From Enterococcus faecalis_A (GTDB taxonomy: Bacteria > Bacillota > Bacilli > Lactobacillales > Enterococcaceae): a DNA stretch of 64,000 nucleotides. The position numbers and the translations under genes are program-made. The notes under the pieces are model-generated. The model did no database searches. It saw only the letters and a program-made list of their open reading frames with translations, and was not told the DNA's origin. The stretch covers positions 124,001-188,000 of the forward strand of contig JBPDWA010000001.1 in assembly GCA_051295955.1 (NCBI GenBank). Direction: 5' to 3'. This document shows, in pieces, positions 41,886 through 52,729 of this stretch (the first letter of the stretch is position 1; each line of letters begins with the position of its first letter).

Positions 41886-44800
41886 GTGAAACCATTGACA
41901 CTTACGCTGAAAAATTTTGGCCCTTATATAAATGAGACGGTTGATTTTACTCGTTTTGCGGAGTCTTCGCTGTTTCTAATCAGTGGCAAAACTGGTGCCG
42001 GTAAAACAACGATTTTTGATGGAATGAGCTTCGCTTTGTTTGGTGAGAGCTCGGGCAAATTACGCTTAGGAAAAGAAATGCGTTCAACGTTTGCAGATCC
42101 CAGCGAACCGACAGCAGTCACTTTGGCCTTTACTCACGGCGAATTTCTTTATGAAATTACACGGAAGCCAGAACAGGAACTGTTAAAGAAAAAAGGTGAG
42201 GGCAGCCGCAAACAAGCCGCAAAAGTTTCTTTGATTGTCAAAGATCTTCAAGGTAAAGAGTTGCGTTCCTACTCAAAAGCCCGTGAATTAGACCGGGTTA
42301 TCCAAGAATTGCTTCATTTAAATGCCAATCAATTTGCACAAATCGTTTTATTACCGCAAGGGGAATTCCGAACCTTTTTAATCGCTAACAGTAGTGATAA
42401 AGAAAAAGTGCTGCGAAATTTATTTGGCACGCAGTTGTATCAAATGTTTGCTGAAAATCTTAAAGAGCAGTTGAAAACGGTGAATAGCCAAATTCAAGCT
42501 ACCCACCAAACGCTACAGTTAAAGGCTAAGCAACTGTTCTGGTTAGAACAACCGCAGACGGAGTTGCCGATAACGGAAACACTGACTTGGAGTGAGCAAC
42601 AACAGCAAACACTGTTGCAGCGACAGCACTTAATCAAACAAAAGCTGGATTTGCTGAAAATAGAAAAGCAACAAAAAGAACAAGAGCAACATCAAGTTGA
42701 AACCCAACTCAAATTACAACAGCGAAAATCAGATTTGCTGGAACAACAGTCTCAACAAGCGCCTCAGTTACAATTGATTGCCGATTTAAAAGAAGTTCAG
42801 CAGCAGTTACACTGGGCTCAACAGCATCAAAATTTATTGGATAAAGTTACTGAAAAACGAGCTGTACTTGCACAAACTCAAGCTCGCCTTGATGCTAATA
42901 AACAATCCTTTAGCGACAATCAAACTGCACGAAAGCAATGGCAAACAGATCAAGAACAATTGCAAGAACAAGCGGCTGATATTTTAAATGCTCAAACGGA
43001 GTTAGAAAGAATCACCCGACAGCTGCCTCTTTATCAGCAGTACGAACAACTCCGGCAAGAACGTCAGCTAATTGAGCAGCAATTACAACAAGAACTAACA
43101 AACCAAGCTGCTTTGCAGGAAGCAAAAGCCGTATTACAGACCAGAAAACAAGCATTAACAACCAGTTGTGAAACAGCTGCTGCTGTAGAAAAAGAACAAT
43201 TGACTCTAGCTTCACAGAAAGCCCAATGGCAGCACGTTTTAATCGATTGGCAAAAATTAACGGAGCAAACGACGCAGTTCGAGCAAAAGGCACGTCAACA
43301 TGAAGAATGTTTGGTACAATTAACGGATGAGCAAAAAAAACGTGATGAATTGCAAACAGCGTTCCAAAAACAAAAAAGCCAATGGGCGGCTTTACAAATT
43401 CAACGCTTGCGCCTACTGCTGATTGAAGGTGAACCATGCCCGGTCTGTGGCTCATTGGAACATCCTGAACAAGCAGAGCATCAAACCGTTACGTTGACTG
43501 ATATCGAAACAGCAGAAACACAACTAAATGCGTATGAAACTGCTTTGCACCAGCAAGAGGAAACGGTGGTCCGATTAGCAACGGAACTTGAACAACTGCA
43601 AAAAGAACAGGCAGAATTAGCCGCTGAATTATCTCAAAATCAAGTCCAATTAAAAGAGGCTGTAGCTCCTTTTATGTCATTAATTGATCAAATTTGGTCT
43701 ACTGCAAAACCAAGCGTAATTATAGCTGCAATTACTGCTGCTTTAAACCACGCTGAACAGGCCCTTAATGATCAGTTAGCTCATATTCAAGTAGCGCAGC
43801 AGCAACTAGAAGATGTAACTAACGAATTGGCCACTCACGCTGATTTGCTAACGGAACAAGCTTTGAAAATCAGTGACTTTGAAAAGCAATTGTCCAATGC
43901 AGCCGGTCAATGTCAAATCATCCAGCAACAGATAAGTGATCCGAACGCTTCTTACCAACAGCTGACACAACAGCAACAACAGTTAACCCAAAAAATCTCA
44001 ACATGGCAGCAACTGCAAGCTCAGTTGGAGAAACAAGGGCAAAAACTGCAAGAGGAGCAGTTAGTGTTGGAGACTACAGAACAACATGTGCACGCTGATT
44101 TAGCGGAACTGACAACAAGTCTTACGGAGTTGGAAGCAAATTTGGCCGCTGTTTTGACGGAACAAACAATTACAGAAGCAACTTTTCGACAATGGCTTGC
44201 TCGTTTGTCTGAACTGGTTGACATTCAAACGCAGATTGAGCAATTTGAGTCAAAGCAGCAACAGCTACAAGCTCAGTTAGCAGAAATTGAACAGCAGCTT
44301 TCGCAGGATACATTGGCTGACACTACACAATTACAAAAGGATCTAAACGAATTAGAGCTGGCGATTGAAACGACTGAAGCCAGTTACTATCAATTACAAG
44401 AAAAAATCACTAAAAATGACGAGATCATAAAAGAAATAAAAAATAATTTGCAAAAAATAGATAATCAATATGAAGAAGTAACTGCGCTGCAACAGTTAAG
44501 TGATGCCGTAAATGGCAATAATCCGCAAAAAATCAGCTTGGAACGCTATGTGCTGCAAAACTTTTTGGAAGAAGTTTTGGACGTAGCTAACCAGCGTTTA
44601 GACTTGTTGACAAATAACCGCTATCAATTTGAACTTAACCGTCAAGCCGGCAGCTACAAAAATCAAACGGGCTTGGAAATTAATATTTATGACGATAATT
44701 CCGGTTCTGTCAGAAGTGCACATACGCTTTCTGGTGGTGAAAGCTTTATTGCAGCTTTAGCCTTAGCACTATCTTTAGCAGAAGTGATTCAAACACAAGC

Positions 44801-45023
44801 TGGTGGCGTTATGATTGAGGCGCTGTTTATCGATGAAGGCTTTGGTTCCTTAGATGAAGAATCATTGGAAATGGCAATGGAGGCGTTAGAAACGATAGAA
44901 AACGAAGGACGAATGATCGGAATTATCAGTCACGTGGGTGAATTGAAAGCTCGTATTCCGCAACAATTACAAATTCAAACGAACGGCAATGGACAAAGTC
45001 GGGTCCGTTACCAACTTGTTTAG
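41886..45023 (+). CDS. sbcC: Nuclease SbcCD subunit C (SMC-like ATPase)
   Basis: 1045 residues. Walker A SGKTGAGKTT near residue 35, long Gln-rich coiled coils, a zinc-hook CPVC at about 517, signature LSGGESF near 948 and Walker B LFIDEGFGSLDEES. The partner of SbcD. The frame is open from 41832 inside sbcD, but GTG at 41886 with AAGAGGGAAG upstream gives the family start KPLTLTLKNFGPY. The Gln and Glu content in the coil is very high but regular for this family. Confidence 0.94.
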   Translation: MKPLTLTLKNFGPYINETVDFTRFAESSLFLISGKTGAGKTTIFDGMSFALFGESSGKLRLGKEMRSTFADPSEPTAVTLAFTHGEFLYEITRKPEQELLKKKGEGSRKQAAKVSLIVKDLQGKELRSYSKARELDRVIQELLHLNANQFAQIVLLPQGEFRTFLIANSSDKEKVLRNLFGTQLYQMFAENLKEQLKTVNSQIQATHQTLQLKAKQLFWLEQPQTELPITETLTWSEQQQQTLLQRQHLIKQKLDLLKIEKQQKEQEQHQVETQLKLQQRKSDLLEQQSQQAPQLQLIADLKEVQQQLHWAQQHQNLLDKVTEKRAVLAQTQARLDANKQSFSDNQTARKQWQTDQEQLQEQAADILNAQTELERITRQLPLYQQYEQLRQERQLIEQQLQQELTNQAALQEAKAVLQTRKQALTTSCETAAAVEKEQLTLASQKAQWQHVLIDWQKLTEQTTQFEQKARQHEECLVQLTDEQKKRDELQTAFQKQKSQWAALQIQRLRLLLIEGEPCPVCGSLEHPEQAEHQTVTLTDIETAETQLNAYETALHQQEETVVRLATELEQLQKEQAELAAELSQNQVQLKEAVAPFMSLIDQIWSTAKPSVIIAAITAALNHAEQALNDQLAHIQVAQQQLEDVTNELATHADLLTEQALKISDFEKQLSNAAGQCQIIQQQISDPNASYQQLTQQQQQLTQKISTWQQLQAQLEKQGQKLQEEQLVLETTEQHVHADLAELTTSLTELEANLAAVLTEQTITEATFRQWLARLSELVDIQTQIEQFESKQQQLQAQLAEIEQQLSQDTLADTTQLQKDLNELELAIETTEASYYQLQEKITKNDEIIKEIKNNLQKIDNQYEEVTALQQLSDAVNGNNPQKISLERYVLQNFLEEVLDVANQRLDLLTNNRYQFELNRQAGSYKNQTGLEINIYDDNSGSVRSAHTLSGGESFIAALALALSLAEVIQTQAGGVMIEALFIDEGFGSLDEESLEMAMEALETIENEGRMIGIISHVGELKARIPQQLQIQTNGNGQSRVRYQLV

Positions 45024-45038
45024 AAAGGAGGCGCCTGT

Positions 45039-48000
45039 ATGAAATGGAGTATCCCGGAACGTATCGTTGAGCGAGGCAGAGAGTATATGAAAAGCGGTCG
45101 GGTGTTATCCATCGTTCAAAACACGGAAAAAAAAGTATGGTTGGCAGAAGTGTTAGGTCATGAACTTTATTTGGTGAAATTGGATGGAACGGCTAAAGAA
45201 CAGGATATTTGTGAATGTCCTTATTGGATGGAACACAAATACTGTAAACATACGGTGGCTGTTGAGCTGGCTTTGAAGCAGCGAGGTGTTTCGCGACTCA
45301 TTCAAACGGATCAGCCGGCAACAATCTTTGAAAAAACGACCGATTCCACAGCGGCAATGTTCACAAAAGGCTTTGCGAAATTAAGAACGCCGTTGCAAAA
45401 AGAACAGTTACAACCGTTGCAAGTGGAATTTGTTTTAGATGTTATTGAAACTAATAGTTACTACCCTGAATTGTCCGTAATTGGTATTTCTATTAAAGTT
45501 GGTCTGCAAGGGCCAAAAGCCAAAACTTATGTGGTGAAAAATTTTGGTGAATTTTTACAAGCTTTCAGTAAAGAAACGACTTTTATGGTGAATAAACAGC
45601 ATCAATTCTCCTTACAAAAAGCAGCTTTCCCACTTGAAGTTCAAACGCTCCTGCAAGAGTTGGCGGCCATTTATCAAACGAGCCAATTGCTAGGATTAAA
45701 CGGTGTCCAAGTGAAAGGAAAACTTGATCGTCGTTATTTAGCATTGCCGATCGCCCGTAGTCAGGAGTTGGTAACGGCGATGTGTGAAACAGGGCATTTT
45801 CAGTTTGTTAATCAGCATCAAAAAGTCCGTTATTTGACTTTTTCACAAGACAGCTTGCCCCTTGAATTTCATGTAACTAAAGTAAATGAAGCTACTTTTC
45901 GATTATCTATTCACAATCACTTGACGGCTTTTCTGGCGCACTATCACTGGGCTATGGCTGGTGATAAGGTTTATCTGTTAACCGAGGAGCAAGAAGCAGT
46001 TTATACGACGTTGCAGCAATTGGTGAAACGCTTAGAAAAGCCGGAAATATTCTATCAACAACAAACGATTTCCGACTTGTTCAGTGAAGTCTTACCACTA
46101 TTGGAAAAAATTGGTACAGTAACCATTGCTGAGGAAGTCAAAGCAGTAGTGAGCCAGCAGCCTTTGGCAGCAGTCTTTGTCTTCAAAAAACGTAAAGGAA
46201 CCATTAACGTTCGAGTGGATTATCAATATGGTGCAACAGTTTTTTCTAGTGATGAACGCCATAATATAGCGCCGCAACCAGGCCAAGAAGTGATTCGCAA
46301 TTCACAGCAAGAAGCACTAATTATCCAACAACTGCAGCAGTTCGGTTATCGAGAAATGGCAACGGGATTTGAAAAAGCTTTGCCTAAAGGCGAAGCCTTA
46401 TATTATTTCTTTAAAGCTGAAATACCAGCTTTTCGTCAACTAGGTGAAGTGAAGATGGGACGGAAATTGCGAGAGTTGTTTTTAGATGCCCAACAGCATC
46501 AACCGACCATTGAAGTTTCGCAGGAAGATTCTTGGTTGGACGTTCGTTTTGATATATCTGGAATTGCCGAAGATGAAGTGGATGCAGTATTAAATAGCTT
46601 GCTGCGCAACGAAGCTTTCTATACGTTGAAAACGGGCGAAATTCTCTCATTTGATTCGGAAGCCTTCTATCATACTAGCGCTGTTTTAACTCGCTTAAGA
46701 AAGAATGTAAAGACGGAAAACGGTACGCTTCAATTACCTAAAAATCAAGGTTTGTTAGTAGAAAGTCTTTTGGAAGACAATCAACACACGCATTTTTCGA
46801 ATTCATTCAAACAAATGGTTCAGGATTTAACCCATCCGGAAACATTTAAAGTAAACTTACCGCAAGGTCTGCAGGCTACTATGAGAAGTTATCAGGAAGC
46901 TGGCTTTAAGTGGTTAAAAATGTTAAGTCATTATCAATTTGGCGGCATTTTAGCTGATGAAATGGGTTTAGGAAAAACGTTACAGACGATTGCATATTTG
47001 CTTTCAGAAAAAGAAGAAGAGCGTTATCATGGGATCGCCCTGATTGTGGCACCGGCAAGTTTAACATATAATTGGTTGGCTGAAATCAAACGCTTTGCCC
47101 CAGACTTGACTGCCCAAGTTGTGGTTGGCTCCAAACAGGAGCGAGAACGTCTAGCCCAATTGCCTGCTCAGGAAGTCTTAATTACTTCCTATGCTAGTTT
47201 ACGTCAAGACATTGAACTTTATCAACAATTGCAAGTAGGATATTTAATCTTAGACGAAGCACAAATGGTTAAAAATAGCGGTACTAAAACGGCCCAAGCT
47301 TTGAAAAGCTTAAAAGTGCCGCAGCGCTTTGCACTTAGTGGGACGCCGATTGAGAATAATTTAGATGAATTATGGTCTATTTTCCAAATGATTTTGCCGG
47401 GCTTATTTCCTTCAAAAGTTGTTTTTAGAGAAATGGCTCCGGAAGAGATTGCCAAGATGATTCAACCGTTTATTTTACGACGAGATAAGAAAACCGTGCT
47501 GGCAGACTTACCGGAAAAAATCGAGAATAATCTTTACAGTGTTTTGACCGAAGAACAAAAAACAGTCTACCTTGCTTATTTAAAGCAAATGCAAGAAAGT
47601 GTCGGGCAGATGGATCATACGACTTTTAAAAAGAATCGAATCAGTATTTTAGCCGGCTTAACTCGGCTACGTCAGATTTGTTGTGATCCACGGCTCTTTA
47701 TGGAAGATTATCGCGGCGGTTCTGGTAAAGTTGACCAGTTGAAAGACTTTTTGATTACTGCTAAAGAAAACAATCGGCGTGTGCTGCTATTTTCACAGTT
47801 TACCAGTATGTTGACTCTGTTAGAGAGTGAGTTACATCAGCTGGGCTTGGAGACCTTCTATTTACGGGGGAGTACAAAACCGAAAGAACGTTTAGCGATG
47901 GCCGATGCGTTTAATGCTGGTGCTAAAGATGTCTTTTTAATTTCGTTGAAAGCCGGAGGAACCGGGTTAAACTTAACAGGTGCTGATACGGTAATTTTGT

Positions 48001-48239
48001 ATGATTTATGGTGGAATCCGGCTGTCGAGGAGCAGGCTGCTGGAAGAGCTCATCGCATGGGACAAAAGAACGTCGTTGAAGTCTGGCGGATGATTGCCGA
48101 AGGAACTGTGGAAGAAAAAATGGATTCGCTGCAACAAGAAAAAAGAGAGTTGTTCCAAAAAGTGATTCAAGGCAACGACGAACAGCTGGCGAAAATGACA
48201 GAAGCAGATATTCGCACCATTTTAAGTATTGGCGAATAA
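45039..48239 (+). CDS. SNF2-family helicase with SWIM zinc finger
   Basis: 1066 residues. N-terminal SWIM finger CECPYWMEHKYCKH (57-70), a long middle region, then a SNF2/DEAD ATPase: DEMGLGKTLQT near 640, LDEAQMVKN, SGTPIENN and the C-terminal GTGLNLTGAD and QAAGRAHRMGQ motifs. Such proteins remodel nucleoid or repair complexes; the role of this subfamily is not well known. AAAGGAGG before the ATG and only 15 bp from sbcC, so it is likely cotranscribed with sbcDC, suggesting work in DNA repair. Confidence 0.9.
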   Translation: MKWSIPERIVERGREYMKSGRVLSIVQNTEKKVWLAEVLGHELYLVKLDGTAKEQDICECPYWMEHKYCKHTVAVELALKQRGVSRLIQTDQPATIFEKTTDSTAAMFTKGFAKLRTPLQKEQLQPLQVEFVLDVIETNSYYPELSVIGISIKVGLQGPKAKTYVVKNFGEFLQAFSKETTFMVNKQHQFSLQKAAFPLEVQTLLQELAAIYQTSQLLGLNGVQVKGKLDRRYLALPIARSQELVTAMCETGHFQFVNQHQKVRYLTFSQDSLPLEFHVTKVNEATFRLSIHNHLTAFLAHYHWAMAGDKVYLLTEEQEAVYTTLQQLVKRLEKPEIFYQQQTISDLFSEVLPLLEKIGTVTIAEEVKAVVSQQPLAAVFVFKKRKGTINVRVDYQYGATVFSSDERHNIAPQPGQEVIRNSQQEALIIQQLQQFGYREMATGFEKALPKGEALYYFFKAEIPAFRQLGEVKMGRKLRELFLDAQQHQPTIEVSQEDSWLDVRFDISGIAEDEVDAVLNSLLRNEAFYTLKTGEILSFDSEAFYHTSAVLTRLRKNVKTENGTLQLPKNQGLLVESLLEDNQHTHFSNSFKQMVQDLTHPETFKVNLPQGLQATMRSYQEAGFKWLKMLSHYQFGGILADEMGLGKTLQTIAYLLSEKEEERYHGIALIVAPASLTYNWLAEIKRFAPDLTAQVVVGSKQERERLAQLPAQEVLITSYASLRQDIELYQQLQVGYLILDEAQMVKNSGTKTAQALKSLKVPQRFALSGTPIENNLDELWSIFQMILPGLFPSKVVFREMAPEEIAKMIQPFILRRDKKTVLADLPEKIENNLYSVLTEEQKTVYLAYLKQMQESVGQMDHTTFKKNRISILAGLTRLRQICCDPRLFMEDYRGGSGKVDQLKDFLITAKENNRRVLLFSQFTSMLTLLESELHQLGLETFYLRGSTKPKERLAMADAFNAGAKDVFLISLKAGGTGLNLTGADTVILYDLWWNPAVEEQAAGRAHRMGQKNVVEVWRMIAEGTVEEKMDSLQQEKRELFQKVIQGNDEQLAKMTEADIRTILSIGE

Positions 48240-48370
48240 CTGGTAAATACTACCGTCCAAAACGAATAACCAGCCTGAAAAATTAGGGAATAGACCGTTT
48301 GGAGTGTTAATAAAAGAAACAGCTAAATTTCGCTGGCGGTAACTGATTGTATAAATGAATACAAAAGAAA

Positions 48371-48413
48371 GCAGCGTCTTAAAACCGTCTCTGAGACGAC
48401 TTTAAGACGCTGC
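48371..48413 (-). terminator. Terminator between the SNF2 helicase and the HAD gene
   Basis: 13-bp arms GCAGCGTCTTAAA/TTTAAGACGCTGC with an inner CGTCT/AGACG. On the minus strand it is followed by TTTCTTTT, so it mainly serves the HAD gene, though it can fold for both. Confidence 0.8.
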
Positions 48414-48455
48414 CCATTTTGTTGGTAAACTGAGACAACAGTACGTTGCTATAGA

Positions 48456-49190
48456 TTACTTTTCCAAAGCGCCAACAGAGAGTTGAAGTAGTGCTTCGAT
48501 TGTGGAGGTAAGATGGGTGAAACAAGTAACTTCAGCTTGATAAAAAGCCGTTTCATTTGCCGGTAATGCTCGTAAGCGGTGATTGAACCAAAGAGCGTGC
48601 CAACCACCATTTCTGGCACCAACTACGTCATTCTCGAAGCTATCACCCACATATAACGTTTCTTCAGGATTCATTTGGAACTGTTGGCTGGCCAGATGAA
48701 AAATTTCTTTTTCCGGTTTTTGATAGCCAGTACTCTGAGAAATAATAATTCTTTCACTGGGAATCCAATTTTCTAATTGTAATTGTTTTACTTTTCTAGA
48801 CTGATGATCCGTTGGACCGTTGGTAATAATCCCCATTGGAATTTGGCAAGCTTTTAAGCGATCCAGTAATTTTTTTATTTCCGGATGCATCACAATGTTG
48901 TCTAACTCTTTTTCATAAACCTCTTGGAAAAACAAAGCCGTTTTCTGATGAACCTCTTCGTAGCCTAAATCTTTCAAAGATTCGTTAATGCGGAAATAAC
49001 GCATAAACTCTAAACTCCAGTCACCACTCATTACTTGTGGAAATCGTTCATCACTATGATGTCTAAAACGAATATACAGCTGATGCAAATCAGTGGCAGT
49101 TACTTGTGGAAATACCTGTTCTATAGCATTCCTAAAGGGTTGCTGCTGGTCGTACAACGTATCATCAACATCAAAAACAATTGCTTTCAT
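48456..49190 (-). CDS. HAD-superfamily hydrolase
   Basis: 244 residues. Motif I DVDDTLYD at 6-13, motif II ITNGPTD, Lys in YQKPEKEIF and motif IV VGDSFENDVVGARN. This order and the insert in the cap are as in YjjG/pyrimidine nucleotidase-like phosphatases; the substrate is unknown. ATG at 49190 begins MKAIVFDVDD; the 7 extra residues upstream (start at 49211) lack a better site. Confidence 0.88.
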   Translation of the reverse strand: MKAIVFDVDDTLYDQQQPFRNAIEQVFPQVTATDLHQLYIRFRHHSDERFPQVMSGDWSLEFMRYFRINESLKDLGYEEVHQKTALFFQEVYEKELDNIVMHPEIKKLLDRLKACQIPMGIITNGPTDHQSRKVKQLQLENWIPSERIIISQSTGYQKPEKEIFHLASQQFQMNPEETLYVGDSFENDVVGARNGGWHALWFNHRLRALPANETAFYQAEVTCFTHLTSTIEALLQLSVGALEK

Positions 49191-49211
49191 TAAAAAAGTG
49201 CACCTCTTCAA

Positions 49212-49563
49212 CTGGTTTGTAGTGTAACAAAATAAAAAATCCTATCTTATTGTAACGAAAAATTTCACAAATTAACAGCAAAAATTTTCTCATATTGATC
49301 AATTGAAAAACGAATAGAAAGCTTGATAAATAAAAGAAATTATAGTTGTTTTTACCAAAATACGTAGACCAGTCCTAAGAAGAGCTCTCCTTAAAAACAA
49401 AAGTTTGTGAAAAAACATTTTTAATGGATAAACAAAAAAAGTTAAGCATCGTTAACTAGAAAAAGTGAGCAGTCTCTTATTTTTCTAAGCATAATGTAAC
49501 AAAAGCCTTTGCCTTAAAACTTACCGTATAATGAAAATGATTGAAAAAAGAAAGAGAAAAAAT
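49212..49563. other. AT-rich intergenic region
   Basis: About 350 bp with no gene. It holds a TATAAT near 49530, 34 bp before the first ATG of the decayed transporter, which may be its old promoter. Confidence 0.45.
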
Positions 49564-51278
49564 ATGTTAAAGCGTTTTTTAGTTATTATAAGCCTTACAA
49601 CTCATTGTTTTTATTGGATTTTGGGTGTGCGATTCTGGCTGGTTGGTTAGAATTGGCTTTTCCGTTGGTGGTTATCAGGTAATCGATAAAATTATGCCTA
49701 AAGGCAATTTCGTTATATTGCCTTAGCTTATGCCAGTCTATTTTTATTTTATATGTTAAATATCATGCTGCAGTATGTTATGGTATTTTACGGACATACA
49801 TTAGATGTGGATATTGAAACAGATATGCAACGCCAACTGCACGGACATTTAAAGACGCAATCTTTTGAATACTATGACAATGAAGAGATCGGCAAATTAA
49901 TGAGTCGCTTAACTACGGACTTATTCGAAATTTCAGAAGTAGTCTATCATGGACCGGAAGATATTTTTATTACAATTATGACGTTGCTGGGTGCCTTTGT
50001 ATTAAGCTTAGAATCCATGTGCGGCTTGCAATTGCTATGTTTATGTTACTGCCGTTCATCACTGTAGCGTTAGTCTTTTTCAATAAAAAAATTGACGAAA
50101 GTTAACATACAAATTTATGAGGATTTAGGCGAGTTTAATACAGGCGTTGAAGCTTCTGTCAGCGGAATTCGAGTAACGCAGTCTTTTGCCAATAAGTCGC
50201 TTGAAAAGCGCTGTTTTGAAGGCTTGCATCAAGTATATCGCCGTTTTAAAATCCTTTTTTATCAAGTGATGGCTATCAGTTTTGCCTATAATTATCTGTT
50301 GATTCGCTTAATCAATGTATTTGCGCTGATTTTTGGGGCCTGCTCTACAATTAGAGGTGAGATTACTGCTGATCAATTCGTTGGCTTTATTTTTCTATCG
50401 TATGTATTTGTGCGTCCAATTGAAAAAGTTAATACGATGATTGAAAGCTATCCAAAAGGAATTGCCGGGTTTAAACGATCCACTGAAGAAATTGATAAAA
50501 AACCAACGATAGTGGATCGTCCTGATGCAATAGAGATTTCGCATTTAAAAGGTGAGATTGTCTATGAAGATGTCTCGTTTGCATATGGAGATGGTACGCA
50601 TGTCTTGGATCATAGCAAGCTTCACATTGAAGTCGGTGAAACTGTTGCATTTTCTGGACAGAGCGGTTCTGGTAAAACCACGCTGTGCAAATTGCTGGCG
50701 CGTTTTTATGAAGTAACAGCAGGGAATATTTTATTGATGGACTGAATATTCATGAGTTGACTTTGGCCTCTTTAAGAAGTCAGATTGGTATCGTCCAACA
50801 AGATGTCTTTTTATTCCCGGAAAGCATTCGAGAAAATATCGCTTATGGTAAATTGGAGGCAACGGAAGCTGAAATTCAACAGGCCGTTCGCTTGGCTCAC
50901 TTAGAAAAAGTTATCGCTCAGCTGCTGGATGGCTTATATACGCTGATTGGAGAACGAGGCGTCAAATTATCTGGTAGCCAAAAGCAGCGCGTGGCGATTG
51001 CCAGAATGCTTCTTAAAAATCCGCTGATTTTAATTTTAGATGAAGCAACTTCCACTTTAGATACTGAAACGGAACAAGTGATTCAAGAGTCGTTGAATTC
51101 TTAAGCCAGCGGACGCACTACGTTGATTATTGCGCATCGTTTAGCCACCATTAAACATGCCGATCGAACTATCGTTGTCAGCGAACAAGGGATTTTAGAA
51201 GAAGGGGCGCATGAAGAATGACTCGAAAAAGGCGGCTATTATCGTCGATTGTATGACGCACAGTTTCGGAAAAAATAG
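49564..51278 (+). pseudogene. ABC exporter (MsbA-type half transporter), multiply broken
   Basis: Reading through frames gives a complete exporter layout: N-terminal membrane segments, DVDIETDMQRQLHGHLKTQS and LMSRLTTDLFEI, then an ATPase with Walker A SGQSGSGKTT, Q-loop IGIVQQDVF, signature LSGSQKQR (normally LSGGQ) and Walker B ILILDEATSTLDT. At least six disruptions are seen: stops or shifts near 49648, 49720, 50064, 50100, 50745 and 51103, and a TGA near 51219. No product can be made. Export substrate unknown. Confidence 0.88.
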
Positions 51279-51292
51279 CCGAAAATAAAACA

Positions 51293-51352
51293 GCTGAAAC
51301 AAAAGTTAGAGAACGTATAGTTTTCTCGCAATTGTTTCAGCAATTTTTTTTA
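51293..51352. terminator. Bidirectional terminator between the ABC remnant and trpS
   Basis: GCTGAAACAA (51293-51302) pairs with TTGTTTCAGC (51332-51341); inner GAGAAC/GTTTTC pairing; T-runs on both sides. Confidence 0.85.
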
Positions 51353-51357
51353 ATCTT

Positions 51358-52368
51358 TTAGCGAAGGGCTTTTCGTCCTAAGCCTACAGCATTTTTCATC
51401 CGTTGTAATGTTTTATTGGCGACTTCTCTTGCTGCTTGTGCGCCGTTGTCTAAAATAAGATCCAATTCTTCTGATTGAAGCAATTCCTTGTAGCGTATTT
51501 GAATAGGTTCTAATAAAGCGACTACTGCTTCAGCTAGATCTGTCTTGAATTCGCCATAACCTTTACCTTGGTAAAGAGTGGCAATTTCGTCAACGGTTTG
51601 ACCAGTTGCTGCTGAAAAAATAGTAATCAAATTTGAGATGCCGGGTTTTTCGGCAGGATTGTATTCGATGACGCCTGTTGAGTCGGTCACGGCTGATTTG
51701 ATTTTTTTCCTGATTAGCGCTGGCTCATCTAACATGGAGATATACCCTTTTGAGTTAGTATCAGATTTGCTCATTTTTTTGGTAGGATCTTGTAAACTCA
51801 TGATCCGGCTGCCGTGTTTAGAAATTTGAACTGCTGGTTTGACTAAAATTTCTTGATTGGCTTGTCCATAACGACGATTAAAGCGTTCCACGAAATCTCG
51901 GGTTAATTCAAGATGCTGTTTTTGGTCTTCGCCTACAGGCACCAAGTCGCTATTATATAAAATAATATCAGCAACCATTAAAGGTGGATAAGTTAGAAGC
52001 CCGGAGCTCACACTTGTACGTCCATTTTTTTGCGATTTATCTTTAAATTGTGTCATTCGTTCCAAATCGCCTAGAGAAGTATTACATTGAACAATCCAAG
52101 CGGCTTCGGCGTGAGCACTTACTTCAGACTGTATGAATATAATTGCTTTTTTAGGATCAATCCCTACGGCTAAGTAAAGCGCAGCTAAACCTTTGATTTT
52201 TTGTCGCAGTTTTTGCGGGTCTTGAGGAACAGTGATCGCATGTTCATCAACTATACAAAAATAACAGTGATAATCGTTTTGTAAATCAACAAATTGTTTT
52301 AAAGCACCAATATAGTTGCCGATTGTCGGTATACCACTGGGTTGTATTCCTGAAAATATTGTCTTCAT
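51358..52368 (-). CDS. trpS: Tryptophanyl-tRNA synthetase
   Basis: 336 residues, class I synthetase charging tRNA-Trp. The HIGH-type motif is PTIGNYIGAL and the second signature is KKMSKSD (near 195). AAGGTGG lies eight bases before the ATG at 52368; the frame continues upstream to 52440 but with no better site. No T-box leader was seen in the upstream region, so control by tRNA is not supported. Confidence 0.95.
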   Translation of the reverse strand: MKTIFSGIQPSGIPTIGNYIGALKQFVDLQNDYHCYFCIVDEHAITVPQDPQKLRQKIKGLAALYLAVGIDPKKAIIFIQSEVSAHAEAAWIVQCNTSLGDLERMTQFKDKSQKNGRTSVSSGLLTYPPLMVADIILYNSDLVPVGEDQKQHLELTRDFVERFNRRYGQANQEILVKPAVQISKHGSRIMSLQDPTKKMSKSDTNSKGYISMLDEPALIRKKIKSAVTDSTGVIEYNPAEKPGISNLITIFSAATGQTVDEIATLYQGKGYGEFKTDLAEAVVALLEPIQIRYKELLQSEELDLILDNGAQAAREVANKTLQRMKNAVGLGRKALR

Positions 52369-52566
52369 TAAATAACCACCTTTGTCAGAATTTGTCATCG
52401 TCATTGTCTCTATTATACCGTGAAACAGCAAAAAGTACACAGTATTATCCGTAATTTCTTTCCATTAAATATTGGATTAGTACAGTTTCTTGTAAATAGC
52501 TTATCTGTACTAGTTTTACTCGGTTGATAACAAAATATATCTAAATTTTTAATGAAAAAAAATCAA

Positions 52567-52595
52567 TTAAACATAATTGTAAAGTCTGATAAAAT
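52567..52595 (+). promoter_or_regulatory. Probable promoter of spx
   Basis: TTAAAC (52567-52572), 17 bp, extended -10 TGATAAAAT (52587-52595). A second candidate -10 TATACT lies at 52651. The leader would be about 130 nt. Confidence 0.5.
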
Positions 52596-52729
52596 ATGAA
52601 ATGTGTTAAAAATTATTAAAAAAACACTAGTAATTTAGGTGAAAATTGGGTATACTGGAGACAAACGGAGATACAGTAAACTTCTCTGTTACAAAAATGT
52701 GATGAAAATCGCAAAAGGAGTGATGCACA

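Noticed and set aside
43012..43455. 147-codon frame antisense to sbcC
   Set aside because: Arises opposite Gln-rich coiled-coil coding sequence; no start signal.
52369..52630. Possible T-box leader of trpS
   Set aside because: No T-box sequence or specifier-type structure seen on the minus strand.
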